From Allolobophora icterica (lineage: Eukaryota; Annelida; Clitellata; Crassiclitellata; Lumbricidae), in assembly GCA_963556255.1 (NCBI GenBank), contig OY744604.1, positions 78,052,236 through 78,116,235 on the forward strand: a stretch of DNA of 64,000 bases, written 5' to 3'. This document shows positions 35,790 to 48,898 of this stretch, one piece after another (the stretch's first letter is position 1; the number at the start of each line of letters is the position of its first letter). Position numbers and translations under genes: made by a program. The notes beneath the pieces were generated by a model. That model saw only the letters and a program-made list of their open reading frames with translations. It was not told where the DNA came from and ran no database searches.

Positions 35790-36929
35790 TCGTAATAGTA
35801 AACTTCACATTTCTAAAGCGCTACACGAGGATAGGTTCTCAATGTGTTGTTCAATTTCCATACACAAAGGAATTCTGTCTGGATAACATCGTGAAAGAAA
35901 CGGTCGCTATGTTACTTTCAATTTCGGAAAGAGCACGGATTCCAACAAGGGCTAAGAATAATGTTTGGGATCAGCTACTACGTCTGCGCAAGGAGTGGCA
36001 AAACCTCCAAAAATGTATTTCGAGGAATCGTCAAAAAGGCTTAGGTTCACCAAAGTCTCAGACAAATACCAAAGGTTTCGGGAGAATGCTCTTAAGGCGA
36101 CCCGTGGGTAAGTATAGATTGCCTTCAAGAATTGAAGATCGTTCATTGGGGATTCATTGAGTGACGTACAGCTGAACAAGTACTTCAGGTAGGTTGCGGT
36201 CACGCGCCATCCAACATGCGCAGGGAAATCCATCTGTGACCTGAAGTGTATTCCTTTCGGTTGAATTTCACATTGGAAAGTGTGTTTTCCAACATGATGC
36301 ATACGCCCTTTTGACGATTCAGTCACCCTCGACAAAAACAGCGCATGTTTTACAGCATAAGCAACAATAATGGATCCAATGGACCCCCACGGAGGCTTCC
36401 TCCATACACGATCCACTTAAAAAGCACTACTTCTACCATCAAACTTTTTCAGATCCTCGGATTGGATTACGTTTTTCTTGATCGTGACCCGTCCTAAGAG
36501 TGATGCACGGTGCGGCGGAGAAAGGAATGACTCTCATACAGTCCTTCGATGAAACGCTAGTCCAAAATGAGGAATTTGCTCTGCCAATGGTCAGGTAGGC
36601 CTGCCATCGAAACAAGTTCCAAAGAACACTAAAGGGAATTAATAAATGACAAATAATTAAAGTTCTTCTTTCGCTTTTGCTTATTTTTTATGTCTGAGTG
36701 TTGAAATAGTTTGGATCTTTGAAATATACAGTGCATCACTTTGTTTTCTAAATGATAATTCTTCCGGGGCTTTGCGCAAGTTCTAAATCTTCTCCTATGT
36801 CCATCTAATTTTGCCAATGTTTTTATTTATGAAGCTGGAACACAACAGCAGTCTGACCAACAATAATTTTGAAACTTCACATTTTAGACACACCATACCA
36901 TACACACATAATGCACACATAGCCTAACC
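35790..36929. other. Unassigned region with a possible exon-like frame
   Basis: 35797-35830 resembles the 3' end of the CR1/L2-type fragment in gene A intron 2 (TAATCGTAA...CTTCTAAAGCGC). A frame over roughly 35990-36107 (AKPPKMYFEESSKRLRF onward) ends at GTGGGTAAGT, a good splice donor; the family is not recognised. An overlapping frame on the other strand (36416-35952) is also open, so coding is doubtful. Confidence 0.3.
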
Positions 36930-37880
36930 ATACGCCTTTGTCTCAGAATTAAATCAATAAATCGTTCATATTAGAAGAGTACTATTGCCGAGACTGCCTG
37001 CCGGAATCAATACCCGTTTTGAAGGCACGTTTTCGAAACCTTTCCCTGACCCTAATGGTCCACCTACAGCGTTTCAGCTGACGCACAAACCTCAGACATA
37101 ATTACATGCTTACGCAGTTTTCTTTCGGCAACTTTTGACGCCAAGGAGCAACGGCTGAGCGATTCTTTAGAGCGGCACCTGTTGTCAATCATAGACTGCC
37201 TTCAATAACAACCGTTCGACGTTCGGCCGATACCTGTTCTGCCTGTGGGACAACCTGGTGGTGATCTGAGGTGATTTCTGGACGCCGTGTCATCACCCAT
37301 CTACGAGGGACCGCTGGACGATGAGACATCCGTGAGCCATGGGCGGCGGATAAAACACCATAGATTTCCGTTCCACGTGTTCTCTTCTACGTATCCAGAC
37401 ACACTGATCTTCCTTCCAACTGACAACTTTGGTTGGATCAGCGTGCGCGTGCACTGCAAACTTTGGTAGTCATATCAGATATATTGAGCTAACCGAAAAA
37501 CGACTGGCTTACTTGCAACAGGTCGAAAACGTTCGCGTACAGTAGTCTTTTGGGATCGGAGCAACTTACTTTACACAAAAGCACTCACTCAACCAAACAA
37601 TACTAATGGTTGATGTATCGTGTTCTGATAAGATCTAGCGTCAATAAATTTTAATTAATGGATTAGGACTTTTATTATTTAACACACAAAGCATCAGTCT
37701 TCGAGGACAGAGACGCAGCCTATGGTAAATAAGCAATTTATTCGAGGATGCACGTCTCGAGTTTGTAACGAAGCGACTGAGCAGAACGAAAAGATAAACA
37801 GATACCCAGGTGTTCATTTTGCACTTACTGGCTCAGCAAGTCATAAAACTGTTATTTTTCATATATTATTTGAACTCGTG
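36930..37880. repeat. Upstream block of gene D
   Basis: Paralogous to the upstream blocks of B, C and E. The hAT and piggyBac-like insertions seen in B and C are absent here, so it serves as an empty-site reference. Confidence 0.7.
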
Positions 37881-38124
37881 CACAGCTGGGGACCGAATTG
37901 AAAACCATCAAGATTAATCCCTTAATGCAAATCAAATTCTAATGCACTGCTGGTAACAGAATTGAAAAAGGTCAATATTAATCACTTAAATGCAAATCAG
38001 AATTTAATGCCTACCAACAAATAGGCTTGTTGAATTTGTATATAAGTATGCAGTTTACACACGTCGTCGTGCAGACTGCTCTCAACCTGTGACTCAAGTA
38101 TCGTTGCTCTTCTAGTAAAGTAAA
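37881..38124 (+). promoter_or_regulatory. Promoter of Ly6 gene D
   Basis: TATATAAGT at about 38039-38047, then CAGTTTACACACGTCGTCGT. Two perfect ATGCAAAT octamers lie in the duplicated module (37925-37932, 37990-37997). Confidence 0.75.
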
Positions 38125-40239
38125 ATGGCGCAGTTACTTGGAACGATTTGTTTGGTGATATGCATATCTAGCATATTGACAGGTTTGACTTCAGTAGTCT
38201 TTAAACATACGCTATCAAATAATGATAAAATAAAATACAACATGCAAGTTGTAGGCCTACTTCATTCCTGAAATGGATTTCAATGTAGGTTTCAATGGGC
38301 TTAATAGCAGAATCACGGTAAATTGCGAGCGACTAGCTAGTATTCTGCTAGTATAATTTAAATAGCTCTTAAGACAAAACATATCCTATGTTTTGCTAAA
38401 ATTTGTAAACAAGAAAGTTGACGCCTGGGCTAAAAACCCGTCGCTTGTCGCATCCCAGATATCGCCCCAGGAGCTGAAATCGGCGAAAGGGGTCACAAAT
38501 ATTGATTACTGTTTCAATTCAGCAGTTGCCTCTGAATTTGCCATAATTAGGAAAGTAGTAACCCGATATTGAAGCAGTTTGCTTCATTTTGTACAGCATA
38601 TATTTCTTTATTGCCCAGCAAAATTGCAGAATACTGGTTGCTAAGGACTTTCATGAAGCGAATATTCTGAAATTTTTTATTCTGGCTTTTCATTTGATTT
38701 GATTATTCTTATGAAAGAATGAATCAATCGAGTAGAATTTCAGTTATAAAAATGATATTTTCATTCTGTAAAACGTATTTTGAAGCAGATTAAATATACA
38801 CGGTGGTTCAATAAAAAGTAAGCCAAACTTTTTATTTCATATAAGTACTTCTAAGATGAAAACAGTATTTGATATTTTTGTGAAAAACTCTCAGTAGTAT
38901 GGTTGGATTATTTAACTAAAGAAGATGTTCAAAATGTCCTCCTTCTGCTTGCACTCAAGCCTGGAGGCGCTGGCGTCATTGGGCAACAGCATCGTCGATT
39001 ATCCTCTGATCCAGACCATCTCACACTTCCAGCAAGCGTTGCTTCAGATCGCTGACAACATGGATTGCCTTCTGGGGCTAGATTTCTGATTACAGGTAGA
39101 AGATGTTCTGACAGCAGAACGTCGCGATAATAGGCTCCGTCAATTTTTACTCCAGGATCATTGAAGACCAAATGGGAACGACCAAGCGTCGAAACCGCAA
39201 CGGACACCATAACAGACTTGCTGAAATGGGTACGCGTAGGCAACAGTCTGTTTGCAGTAAACCTGCCTTTTTTAGTAGGAAGTAAAAACCGGAAGTCATT
39301 AAAATAAAAAAGTAAGTATGTGCATATTTTTATTTTGAAAATATTATTAATAAAATATAGTTCAAGTAACAATAAATATGTCTATAAAGTTTGGCTTACT
39401 TTTCATTGAACCACCGTGTAGAATATCACTGAATAAAAAAAGCCGGCAATCGACATATGACGGGTTTTGAACCCCTGTGTCACCCTGGGATGATGCAAAC
39501 TCTGCGCTTTCTGAGCAACGCATATGCGACCGTTAAGATGCAGTTATTCCGACACGCCAAGAGACAAGACCGGACACCTCTATAACTCATCGCCAACGTT
39601 GCATGCCTGTGAAACCCAGCTGTTTATACAGGTATTTGATGCTGGAATAGTTTGCCTTCCTCCCCGCGTTCTGTAGACCCAATCTATTTAGATCTCTTGG
39701 CGGCTGCTGCCCGGTTTGCGGCCTCACCTGCTCCGGTTGATGTTAGAGCCAGATGTGACGCTGCATATGTGTATGAAAAGGTCACATCCCAAGTGAGGCA
39801 CCTTCCGCATGACCATGGGATAAGCGTCACGCCTTCCGGTCGCTTGCCGTCCTCTCTGGTGAGGCCCAGCGGCTCCTTCTGAGAAGAAATGTTTCCTCTA
39901 CTAAAGGATCTCCATACGATATCGTCGAGCATGTTGTGTCGTTGTCTGCCAGCGTTTTTTCTGCAGGCAAGACCGAGATGTCCTCTGGCGTCAACTCTCT
40001 CGCCGCATTGAAACAAATGTGGTTCGTACAGAGTCGCTCAGAGTCTCATTCCTACCGCGATCCGTATAACTTCGTTCTTACTTACTTAATATTATTATTA
40101 TTACTATTATTTTTTTAACGCCCGAGGTAGGAAAATCCCTCAGGCTCTAAGAAACTATAAAGCAGAAGTGTATTTAAGCTTGGAGCACGCCGTCCTCGTC
40201 TCCGGGGTGTGGTGTGAGGGTGCCTCTAAAAGCAATGGC

Positions 40240-40319
<80 letters not shown>

Positions 40320-40393
40320 TGCTACTGCTACTGCTACTGCTACTGCTACTGCTACTGCTACTGCTACTGCTACTGCTACTGCTACTGCTACTG

Positions 40394-40474
<81 letters not shown>

Positions 40475-43400
40475 GTAGTAGTAGTACTACTACTACTAGC
40501 CTGCTAGTTGCCCGACACGTCAAGGAATAAGACTGAATATGTCAAAACTCATTGCCAACGACTCATGCCTCCGATACTCAGCTGTTACCGATTTGCCTGA
40601 TGGATAATAAATAACACCTGTCAAGAACTATTAATAATAATTTTGTTCAAACATCTGCGTCCTCTAATCGGATTATCAGATGTTTTGACGTGCGTATATA
40701 AGTAACTGTTAATGTCAGTACTCACTCAGAATATTACTCTTGTTTTTTTGCGATGAATTTAATTATGAGACATTTATGATAGACAGTATGCTTTTCGACC
40801 ACCTTAATTTAGTTTATAAACCATGACTCTTCCATCCAATATCAACGAACTCCTCCTCACGGACTTTAGCGTTTGGTTCCGCAATCTTGGCATCATCAGT
40901 GAACCCCACTATCGTTTTCAAGTCACATCTCCGACCTTCCGTGAACCGTTTCATTCATATTCACGACCTTCATTCTATCCGATCTAATCTCGATTTCAAA
41001 ACTGCCTCTGCCATCGTTAATACCGTTGTTCTTCAACTTTCTCGTCACAGGTAATGCGTGAAATCCCTTATAATCATTATGAACAGTGACATGTACGCAA
41101 CGCTATTCAAACCGTGCTCACAAACTTGTTAACTATAGCCTACAACATGCTATAGGGAGAATCATTTAGTGTGCATGGATATATAAATATAGGCTTCGTT
41201 AAAAATAGTCATATTTTTCCAAGTAAAATATAATAAATACAAAATATTAAATAAAATAGTTATTATTGACTTTGAAAATCATGACACTCCTTAGAATCGA
41301 CAGAAAAGGAGTTGGAAAATTTGACGTTTTCTTGATTAGGCCTAATGCGAATCTATCACAAAGTCAAAAGGAAGTAAGTTGATGCTACAGACAGAATTGG
41401 TGCCAGAATTTAATACTTAAACTAGCTTTTGATGCAGACGATACAGGTAGTCTCGGACACGAAATTTTGCAAATGACTCTGTTTTCAGAAAAATGCTGTA
41501 TATCAGCAAAGAGGCCTATGCCACCAGTTCCGGTCTCTGGGGTATTTCGGGCCCTGTGCACTGTGTGCTGAGTATAATGTATGGGCCTCCCATGACACAA
41601 GACAAATTGATATTCATTGCTAATGATTTCATTTTATTAGATTCTAAACACGTAGAACAAGTAGAATTTAACAATTTTCAGTGCCGGAGAACGTACAGTA
41701 ATCGCCAGCTCATTGTTTTCATGTTTAAAATCATGGCGGAAGTTCTCGTCACGAGGATTCTTGGATAAGAAGGAAGTTAAAATGTCATAGCGCTTATATA
41801 GTTTGAAACAAACTAAGGTGTTCTTGCCATTTGACCCTTGTTTTATTGACAAAAGAAAGGCTTTTATCGAAGCCATAATATTACTATCACGATCTCTAGT
41901 CAATGTAAATATTCTGTGACTTGTCGGGCTAAGTTGTGGGCCCTTTGTGACCGCACGGTCAGCACACTCTAAGGCCGGCACTGATTCCACCTTGTCTCAG
42001 TCGTGCTTCTTAAAATCTTTCACAATGACAGAATTTGAGAAAATTTACGTTTCCTTCTGCAGTTCGCTTGATGTCGTTGCTGTTCGTTTCAGTTGAATCT
42101 CTTCAGTGCTACGAGTGTGACGACTGCTCGCCTGAAAGGGCACGTCATAGCTCTCTTCGGCCATGTAGGGTACTTTCAGATCGAGAAGCCTACAGCTGCT
42201 ACAAAACGATCGATTACAAATTCACAGGTACATGCGACATTATTTAACCTTCAGGCGAAAGAATAAGTATACTGAATTCGGCTTTATACTGGGTTTTAAA
42301 GAACACTGTCCAGTGGCGGCGCCAGACATTTTTTTTAACCAGGGCATAGCTAGGGCAGTCATACAAATAACCAGGGCAGAGGGCGATTTATGGAGAGCGC
42401 GGTAGCACGAGCTTAAATAGTGATTGTATAGGCCTAAGATCGCCCTGCCTCGCTTGCCATAAATCGCCCCAAGCACTATTATATATGTCTATAGTCAGGA
42501 GGTCAGATGGGCGTAGCCCCCCATCCAAGCTGAACGCTTTTGTACATTTGTAAAGCACATTTTAACATTTAAGTCAATTAAGTAAATTTATATCTCAGGA
42601 TATAAAAAATATGCTCGAACAAATTTTGAACAGGGCAAAAGTTCTGGCATGGCATCGACCAGGGCAAAGGCTTTTTCACCAGGGCATTTGCCCTGACGCG
42701 CCTGCTGTAGCGCCGCCCCTGACACTGTCGTCGAGGTAGATGCTTTCCATCTTTTTCTTTATCTTTATGGCTTTGGCGATGCCCCAGCACGCAATAGCCG
42801 CTCATTTATGGTGAGTCTCCACTTCTTCCTGTCTTGTGCTCTCTGTGTAGCCTCCTGCACGGATAGGCCCATCTCCATGCAGTCCTCTCGAATCCCATCA
42901 ATCCATCGCAACCTTGGTCTTCCCCTCCTCCGCTCTCCGTGTACGTATCCGTGTAGTGCTATGTTCGGGTATCTTTCATTTCGCATTCTTGATATATGGC
43001 CGAAATAGCGCAGTCTCCTGATCCTTATTCTGTCCACGATGTCCTGCTGTATATTCAATCTGTTGTGTATCTCCGTATTTCTTATCCTGTCTCTTCTGGT
43101 GACTCCCACTATCCTTCGTAAACATACCATTTCTCACACCCTCAGTCGTCTTTTCTGCACCTCCTTCAATGTCCATGTCTCCGAGTTATACAATAATACG
43201 TTTAGCACAAGTGTCTCATACACCTGTACTTTGGTGGTCCTACTGATTTCCCTTGCACTCCACACCTTGTGTAGTGCCTGTAGTATTCCTCTTGCCAACC
43301 CAATTCTTCGTTCCACATCCTTCTCAGATTCGCCCTTCGCGTTGATATATTCTCCCAAGTATACAAATCCCTCCTTTTGCTCCAGATTTTGTCCATCCAC

Positions 43401-46400
43401 CTCAAGTTGAAACTGGGTGTTCCCCCTTCCAAGGAATTGACTTTCTGTCTTTTGCACATTGATGTTCATACCCATTTCTCTGCTCACCAGTGCTACTCTC
43501 GTCAGGGATTCTTGTAACCCCTTTGCTTGCTCCGCCAGGAGTGCAATGTCATCTGCAAATCGTAGATCTTTTATCAATTCCCCCCCGATCGTCGCTCCTT
43601 CCTCTGTCCCATCCAGCGCCATGGCCATTATCAGTTCCAGGAATATGTTGAATAGCAAAGGAGATAATACACATCCCTGCAGTACTCCTACAATGGTCCT
43701 GAACCAGTCTGAAAGATCTTCGTCTACTCTCACCGCACTAAAGGTGTCTCTGTATGCGCTTTCTAGTATTCTTACTATCTTCTCTGGATATCCATAATGT
43801 CTCATTACTCTCCACAAACCCTTTCTCCATACACTGTCAAAGGCCTTTCTGAAGTCTATGTAGCAGACGTATAACTCCTTTCCGAATTCATCATATTTCT
43901 CTGCCAGTTGTCTCAATGTGAATATCTGATCGATTGTGCTTCTGTTGGTCCTGAACCCAGCTTGCGCTTCTGACAGTATCTCCTCTGTTCTCTTCTTTAT
44001 TCTCTGCAGTATAATCGTTGAGAAAACCTTGCTGCTGTGGCAGAGGAGGCTTATCCCTCTGTAGTTTGAGCACTCCATCTTGTCCTTTTTCTTGTGTATA
44101 GGGACTATGATGGATCTCTTCCATTCCGCTGGTAGCTCCTCTCTCTCCCACACCGCCTGGCAAAGTCTATGTATGATCTTTATTCCCGTTCCCTCCATTC
44201 CCGCCTGGATTTCCTCCACTGTGATGTTGTCCAGTCCCGGAGCCTTCCTGTGCTTCAGTTTGTTGATAGCAGCCTCGACCTCGTCTATCTCCACGGTGGG
44301 TATACTTTCCATATTTTCCGCTACCACGACATTTTCCAGGTAGTTATCATCCGTCATATTTGGATCGTTGTATATCCTGTCGAAGTAGTCCTTCCATCTT
44401 TCCTTGATCTCTTCAGGATCGGTCAGTACTTTACCAGCGTCGTCTTTTATTGATTTCACCCTGGGGGCATGCGTTTGCGTGATTCTCCTTATACCCTCGT
44501 ATACTGCTCTTGTCTGGTTGTTGCCTCTGCTGTTCTCAACGTCGCTGCATATTCCTCCTATGAACCTTTCTTTGTCATCTCTGGCACTCTTTTTAACCAT
44601 GCGGCACAGGTAGTTGTGTTGCTTTGCCATCGTAGGGCCTTCTTTCCTCTTGCTTTTGTATGTTCTTCTCTCGTCCATAAGCTTGATCGTTTCCTCCGAT
44701 AGCCACTCTGCACAACTCCGGCCTTCCCTGAATCCCAGTATCTCCTTTGATGTCTCTTGTATTATGTGTTTCACGTTTGTCCATTCTTCCTCCACCCCCT
44801 TGACTTCCTCCTTTATGACCTCTTCCCATCTTTGGTTAATCCTGGCTTGGTATTCTGCTCTTACCTTCCCATCGTTCAACTTGTCGGTGTTGATCCTTTT
44901 ACTCCTTATTACCGTCTTGTTCATCTTCAGCTTAAATCGTATGTTTGCCATTACCAGTTGGTGGTCCGATCCTACATCCGCACTTGGAAATGCTCTGCTG
45001 CTCCTCACACTACCCATCATTCTGCTGTTGACAATGATGTAGTCCAGTGGTCACCAACCCGTGGCTCGCGAGCCGCATGCGGCTCTCGAAGAGTTCTGTG
45101 GCGGCTCTCCAGAGCTTATCTGAAATGACATTTTCTATGTGACGAAATAAAATTGTGTTATAAAAATGGACTTTCCTTGTTGCTTGAGGTCAAAATTCTA
45201 TGACGTCATTGTTTTTTGTGTCGGTCCATATAATTATAATGATTTTGTTGTGCTTGATAATTCGACCTAAAACTATGGCGGCTCCCAAAACTTGCTAAAC
45301 TTCGCAATGCGGCTCCCAAAAGTTCTAAACTTCGCAATGCGGCTCCTGACCGAGAAAAGGTTGGGGACCACTGATGTAGTCGATGAGGTTGTGTGTATGC
45401 CCTCCGGGTGCCTCCCACGTCCACTTCCTGTTCATCTTTGTCTGCATGAATCTTGTATTTGTTATCTTCAAGTTGTTTGTATAGCAAAAATCCAGCAGTC
45501 TCTCTCCCCTCTCGTTTCGTTCTCCAATGCCATACTTCCCCATGACTTCCTTTGTTTCCTCATCTCCTGTTCCAACCTTTGCATTGAAGTCCCCCATGAG
45601 TACGATCTGGTCACTCCTTGGGATTCTGCTAACCTCCTCCTGTAGGTCGTTGTAGAATGTGTCGATGCTAGTCTCATCAGCGTCCGCCGTTGGCGCATAT
45701 ATCTGGCATATCGTCGCCGCCCATGCCGCGGTCCTGAACCTGGCAGACAATATCCTGTCATTCACCGGTCTATAGCTCATCATCGCTCGCTGTGCTACTC
45801 CAGACATGATCAAACCCACTCCCGACCTGCGTCCCTCCGTCCCTCCCGAGCTAATGATATTGTACCCCTGTATGTTGCTCTCCTGTACTCCTGTCCAGTG
45901 TGTTTCCGCCAATCCGATAACGTCCCACCTTAGTCTTTCCAGTTCCTTCAGCAGCATTGTCATGGCTCCAGTCGCACACAGTGTTCGAACGTTCCATGTT
46001 CCGACCGTGGTGATCCTCTTCGCACCGAAAATAATATGTCTTTTCTCCCTTGTTTTATCACCGCAGCCCCGTCCTCCTTCGGTGTTACCCGAGTTTGGCT
46101 TTAGGGGTAGCGCGTCATATATTCTGTTACCAGAACCAAGTGGTACTCCGACATTGAGAGTGACCGGGACTTTAACCCGGGTGTTGTAAGTTTTGATATC
46201 CATATTTGAGTTTCATGATCGGTTGGTATGTAGGGCGACTGATCAGGTCTCTCCCCCATCCGTGGTTCAGATTTAGCCGGGACCGAGTCCCGTTGCCCGG
46301 AGGAGACGACGCGGACGTACTGAACCTCCTCCTCCAGAAGGAAAAGGTGGAGGAGATGCTTTCCATAGTTGAGAAAAATTCGACAGTGCCACCTTTGTCA

Positions 46401-46807
46401 ATTTTAAAATTAAGACCCGGGTTTTGACTCTAGATTTTATTACCACCTCACTAGAGTAGGACTAGTGGCATTTCACGAAGTTTATTAAAACCCTGCTCAA
46501 ATTCAACTTATCGACTCATACACATTTTCCTGTTACTCCAGCGATACATGTGCATTACAAATCAGGCCGACATTCTTTATTGTTGGGGATTTAAATTAGA
46601 GCCATTTTTGCATTTGATGCAGACTTATAGCTTAGTGCTCTAATTGTGTTTTGTTTTGCAGATAATCAGGAGAAGACTATAATCAGGATAACAGCGTCTT
46701 GCAATTACTATCCGGGTTTGGGTCCTTTTTGCGTTAACCATACTCGTGAGGAGGGTTATTGTTCTACAAGGTGTGCCTCTGATGGCTGCAACAAACCAGT
46801 CGAATAG
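38125..46807 (+). CDS. Ly6/uPAR-domain secreted protein D, complete, introns packed with transposons
   Basis: Exons: 38125-38182, 42093-42227 and 46662-46807; 339 bp, 112 residues plus stop. Junctions are GT-AG, both introns phase 1. Exon 1 is a signal peptide nearly the same as in the other copies. The mature chain opens VESLQCYECDDC, has ten cysteines in the Ly6 order, an NHT glycosylation sequon in exon 3, and ends DGCNKPVE then TAG. Intron 1 (3.9 kb) contains a mariner element and microsatellites. Intron 2 (4.4 kb) contains a hAT element and a full RTE-type LINE. Removing those two and their target duplications leaves about 0.4 kb, as in gene B. The coding exons themselves are untouched, so the gene could be expressed if the long introns are spliced. 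Confidence 0.9.
38799..39418 (-). mobile_element. Mariner element, internally deleted, with transposase remnant
   Basis: TIRs of about 32 bp beginning CACGGTGGTTCAAT, with TA at both sides. The minus-strand frame 39372-38929 contains SVMVSVAVSTLGRSHLVF, then DPGVKIDGAYYRDVLLSEHL, matching the region of mariner transposases between the second Asp and the third acidic residue. It then shifts out of frame, and the N-terminus is missing. Non-functional. Confidence 0.9.
39440..40242. other. Intron 1 of gene D: conserved intron segment and unassigned GC-richer stretch
   Basis: 39480-39640 matches intron 1 of C (26460-26600) and E (54420-54520). 39650-40110 is GC-richer with short frames on both strands and no family recognised. 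40120-40230 looks like the 3' tail of a retroelement leading into the microsatellite. Confidence 0.45.
40234..40495. repeat. (TTA)n, (CTGCTA)n, (CTA)n compound microsatellite
   Basis: About 260 bp of trinucleotide and hexanucleotide tracts. Open frames of poly-I, poly-L, poly-T or poly-V arise from it and are not genes. Confidence 0.95.
42311..42721. mobile_element. hAT-type MITE in intron 2 of gene D
   Basis: Ends CAGTGGCGGCGCCAG and the inverse of CAGGGGCGGCGCTAC. The perfect 8-bp duplication ACACTGTC is at 42303-42310 and 42722-42729. Gene B has the empty site GGACACTGTCGTCGAGG. Confidence 0.9.
42765..46203 (-). pseudogene. RTE-type LINE protein: AP endonuclease + reverse transcriptase, split by a hAT insertion and one stop
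   Basis: Segment 1 (46203-45374): APE-type endonuclease with TWNVRTLC, AETHWTG, YAPTADAD, MGDFNAKVG and HNLIDYI. Segment 2 (from 45036): the endonuclease ends with SDHQLV, then RT with KHRKAPGLDNI, IIVPIHKKKDK, CYIDFRKAFDSVWR, VGVLQGCVLSPLLF and the catalytic FADD. Segment 3 (43130-42765): C-terminal region with YFGHISRMRNERYPNIAL and GRPRLRWIDG. Segments 1 and 2 differ by one frame only because the insertion plus its duplication is 337 bp. Segments 2 and 3 share a frame, separated by a TGA. The undamaged protein would be about 1,030 residues, normal for this clade. Confidence 0.9.
45045..45373. mobile_element. hAT-type MITE nested in the RTE LINE
   Basis: 329 bp, ends CAGTGGTCACCAACC / GGTTGGGGACCACTG. 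The perfect 8-bp duplication ATGTAGTC is at 45037-45044 and 45374-45381. The interior contains GAGCCGCATGCGGCTC, a perfect palindrome. Confidence 0.95.
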
Positions 46808-48122
46808 CCGCATACAACAATTTTGGAATCAAGTTTCAACTGACAGTTATGGAAGTGAACATCTCTTCAATTTTCTTGTATTTAGTTTTTCAGCCATGAA
46901 GGCTGAATGAGTTCTTTATTCCATCGTTTGGTTCAGATTCCTAGATTCATATTTCTCTAGAAAACATGTAGGTCCTTGGTTAAATACACTTCGCACTAAA
47001 TTCATTTTGTATGCACTTGTTCTTTGTTCCCACTTAAACGGTTTCATTGGAAGTCCTTTCACTTCATGGGCGTTAATAACGGTTCCTTTTTACGTGTATG
47101 TGCAAACCCTGATGGTAGAGTGATGATAGTGGCATTTTATTTGAATAAAAACCGAACGTGTCAAAGAAATGTCCCTAAAAGTGTCTAGAATTGGAGTTGC
47201 CAGAGATGTAAGGAGAAAAGGATGTATCAGAATAGGATTTGTGGGAAAAGAAGTGTTTTGGTCCTTGCAGAGAGCAGTGCACTCTAGCGAATGTGTATGC
47301 GGTTCAGCACATAAAAATAGTAGAGAACAAATTATGTAATGCAGTCAGTCTGCCATTGTGGTTAAGCATACTAATCTTGCAAAATCCCAAATGTGCGTCA
47401 AAGATGTGGACCAAATTATTGTATGATTGAATATGCGACAGGTGTATTAAAGTATTGAAAATATTATAGGCTTATATTCCTGTATTCGTAAGCACAATTT
47501 GTCATTCTGGACCCTAAAGTGCCAAAAAGGGATCGGAGCAAGTTCTATTTGTAATTATGACAATTTATTACCCTTCTCTGTAACAAGTTACACAGTAAAA
47601 CACATCTTAGACTGTTTTTCAAACATGAAGAGTTTTAGCCATTTAAATGGAGATGAGTAGGTTGTTCCGGGAATGCGGACCAGCAGCGATCGTCCATTTT
47701 AGTCCTAGAAAACATGCTAGATTGCTGAATAATAGCCGAGTTGGAAAAACTTTCGCATGGATCGAGATAATAGATGCACATTCCCGATGCTCCTTCTTTA
47801 ACATCCCTCAATAGTTAGTGCTGCTCCAGAGTATACGATTGTGCTCTTTGTTCCTGTCTCATTCATGCCAGTTGAGTCGTCGTATAGTGCGTTGTGCATC
47901 ACATGCATTGCACATACATGCTTTGGGACTTGACACTGTTCACTATTTCGACACGAACCAGGAACACCAAACGGTCAACCCTAAACCGGATCAATTTTGT
48001 TATGACACAGCGTCGTTAAACTGAAACTACTACTACTCCCTCTAAGGAAGTGGTCAAGCGTAACATCTGCCCACACACTTGAATGTAATATAACCATGAG
48101 ACCAGAAAGTAAGTATGTATTA

Positions 48123-48123
<1 letters not shown>
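46808..48123. repeat. Downstream flank of gene D, shared with A and C
   Basis: Same order of conserved segments as 11133-11850 and 29378-31100. No gene is seen. Confidence 0.65.

Positions 48124-48207
<84 letters not shown>
48124..48207. repeat. (AT)n microsatellite
   Basis: About 84 bp of pure AT at a point where the paralogous blocks have no such tract. Confidence 0.98.
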
Positions 48208-48211
<4 letters not shown>

Positions 48212-48898
48212 TTTAAGGGCACTTATTGTTAGTTTAGTTTGAAAGAAACGTCAATCAGATACTGTGTTAACAATGGCTCTAAAGTCTGCGCTCAACAACT
48301 TAAAGTACAGAATCGTATTTCTCATCGCGGCCTGTGTGGCCAATCATGATTTATCCAAGTTAAAATATGCAGAAAATGATGCATTGAAATTTGGAATTTT
48401 GCAGATTTAAATGAAAAATTAATTAGGTGTTCTGAGTGGGAAGACGTGAGCAACAATTTCTAAAAAATTTTAATTTCTCACTTAATTTCAGATTTTGCGA
48501 ACTTTTCAGTTAACTACTAAGGACATGTTTTAATATATAAAACTAGAATCGCTTCAACTTTTTCGATGCATGCACCAATAAAGTTAGGCAATGCTACCAC
48601 AATCCGAGAAAAAGGTGTGTTCCGTTTCAAGCAATTTTGAGCAAACTGTGTTTACGGTAACTACGTGGCATTTCTGAGAAACCAAGCAATACAAAACTTT
48701 CCTCATATTGCGTGGATCAAGATTAAATATGGCCACATTAAATACTACTTTCTTGAGGTCAGCGAGTAATGTAATGAGTTGCGGTATGACACATCACCAT
48801 TATTCTCAATAAACGAAGTACTAACAATAACGGACTACAGCTCTTTGTAGCATGTGAAAGTGATTCAGAAATTACTTTTAAATACTGGTGTAATTACT

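Larger units (their letters stand above)
42751..46353 (-). mobile_element. Near-complete RTE-type LINE in intron 2 of gene D
   Basis: Flanked by the 13-bp direct repeat AGATGCTTTCCAT (42738-42750, 46354-46366). The 3' end (plus-strand left) is a short ATAAAG-rich tail. About 150 bp precede the first ATG of the frame at 46203. It lies opposite to the host gene. The only interruptions of its single long frame are a hAT insertion (45045-45373) and one stop codon at 43134-43136. Confidence 0.9.

Noticed and set aside
40155..40530. Poly-I/poly-V/poly-L/poly-T frames
   Set aside because: Trinucleotide microsatellite in translation. The same applies to 51646-51978 (poly-Asp) and 54620-54982 (poly-Ile/Asn).
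44079..45042. Plus-strand frames within 42765-46203
   Set aside because: Shadows of the LINE protein encoded on the minus strand, which has recognisable endonuclease and RT motifs.
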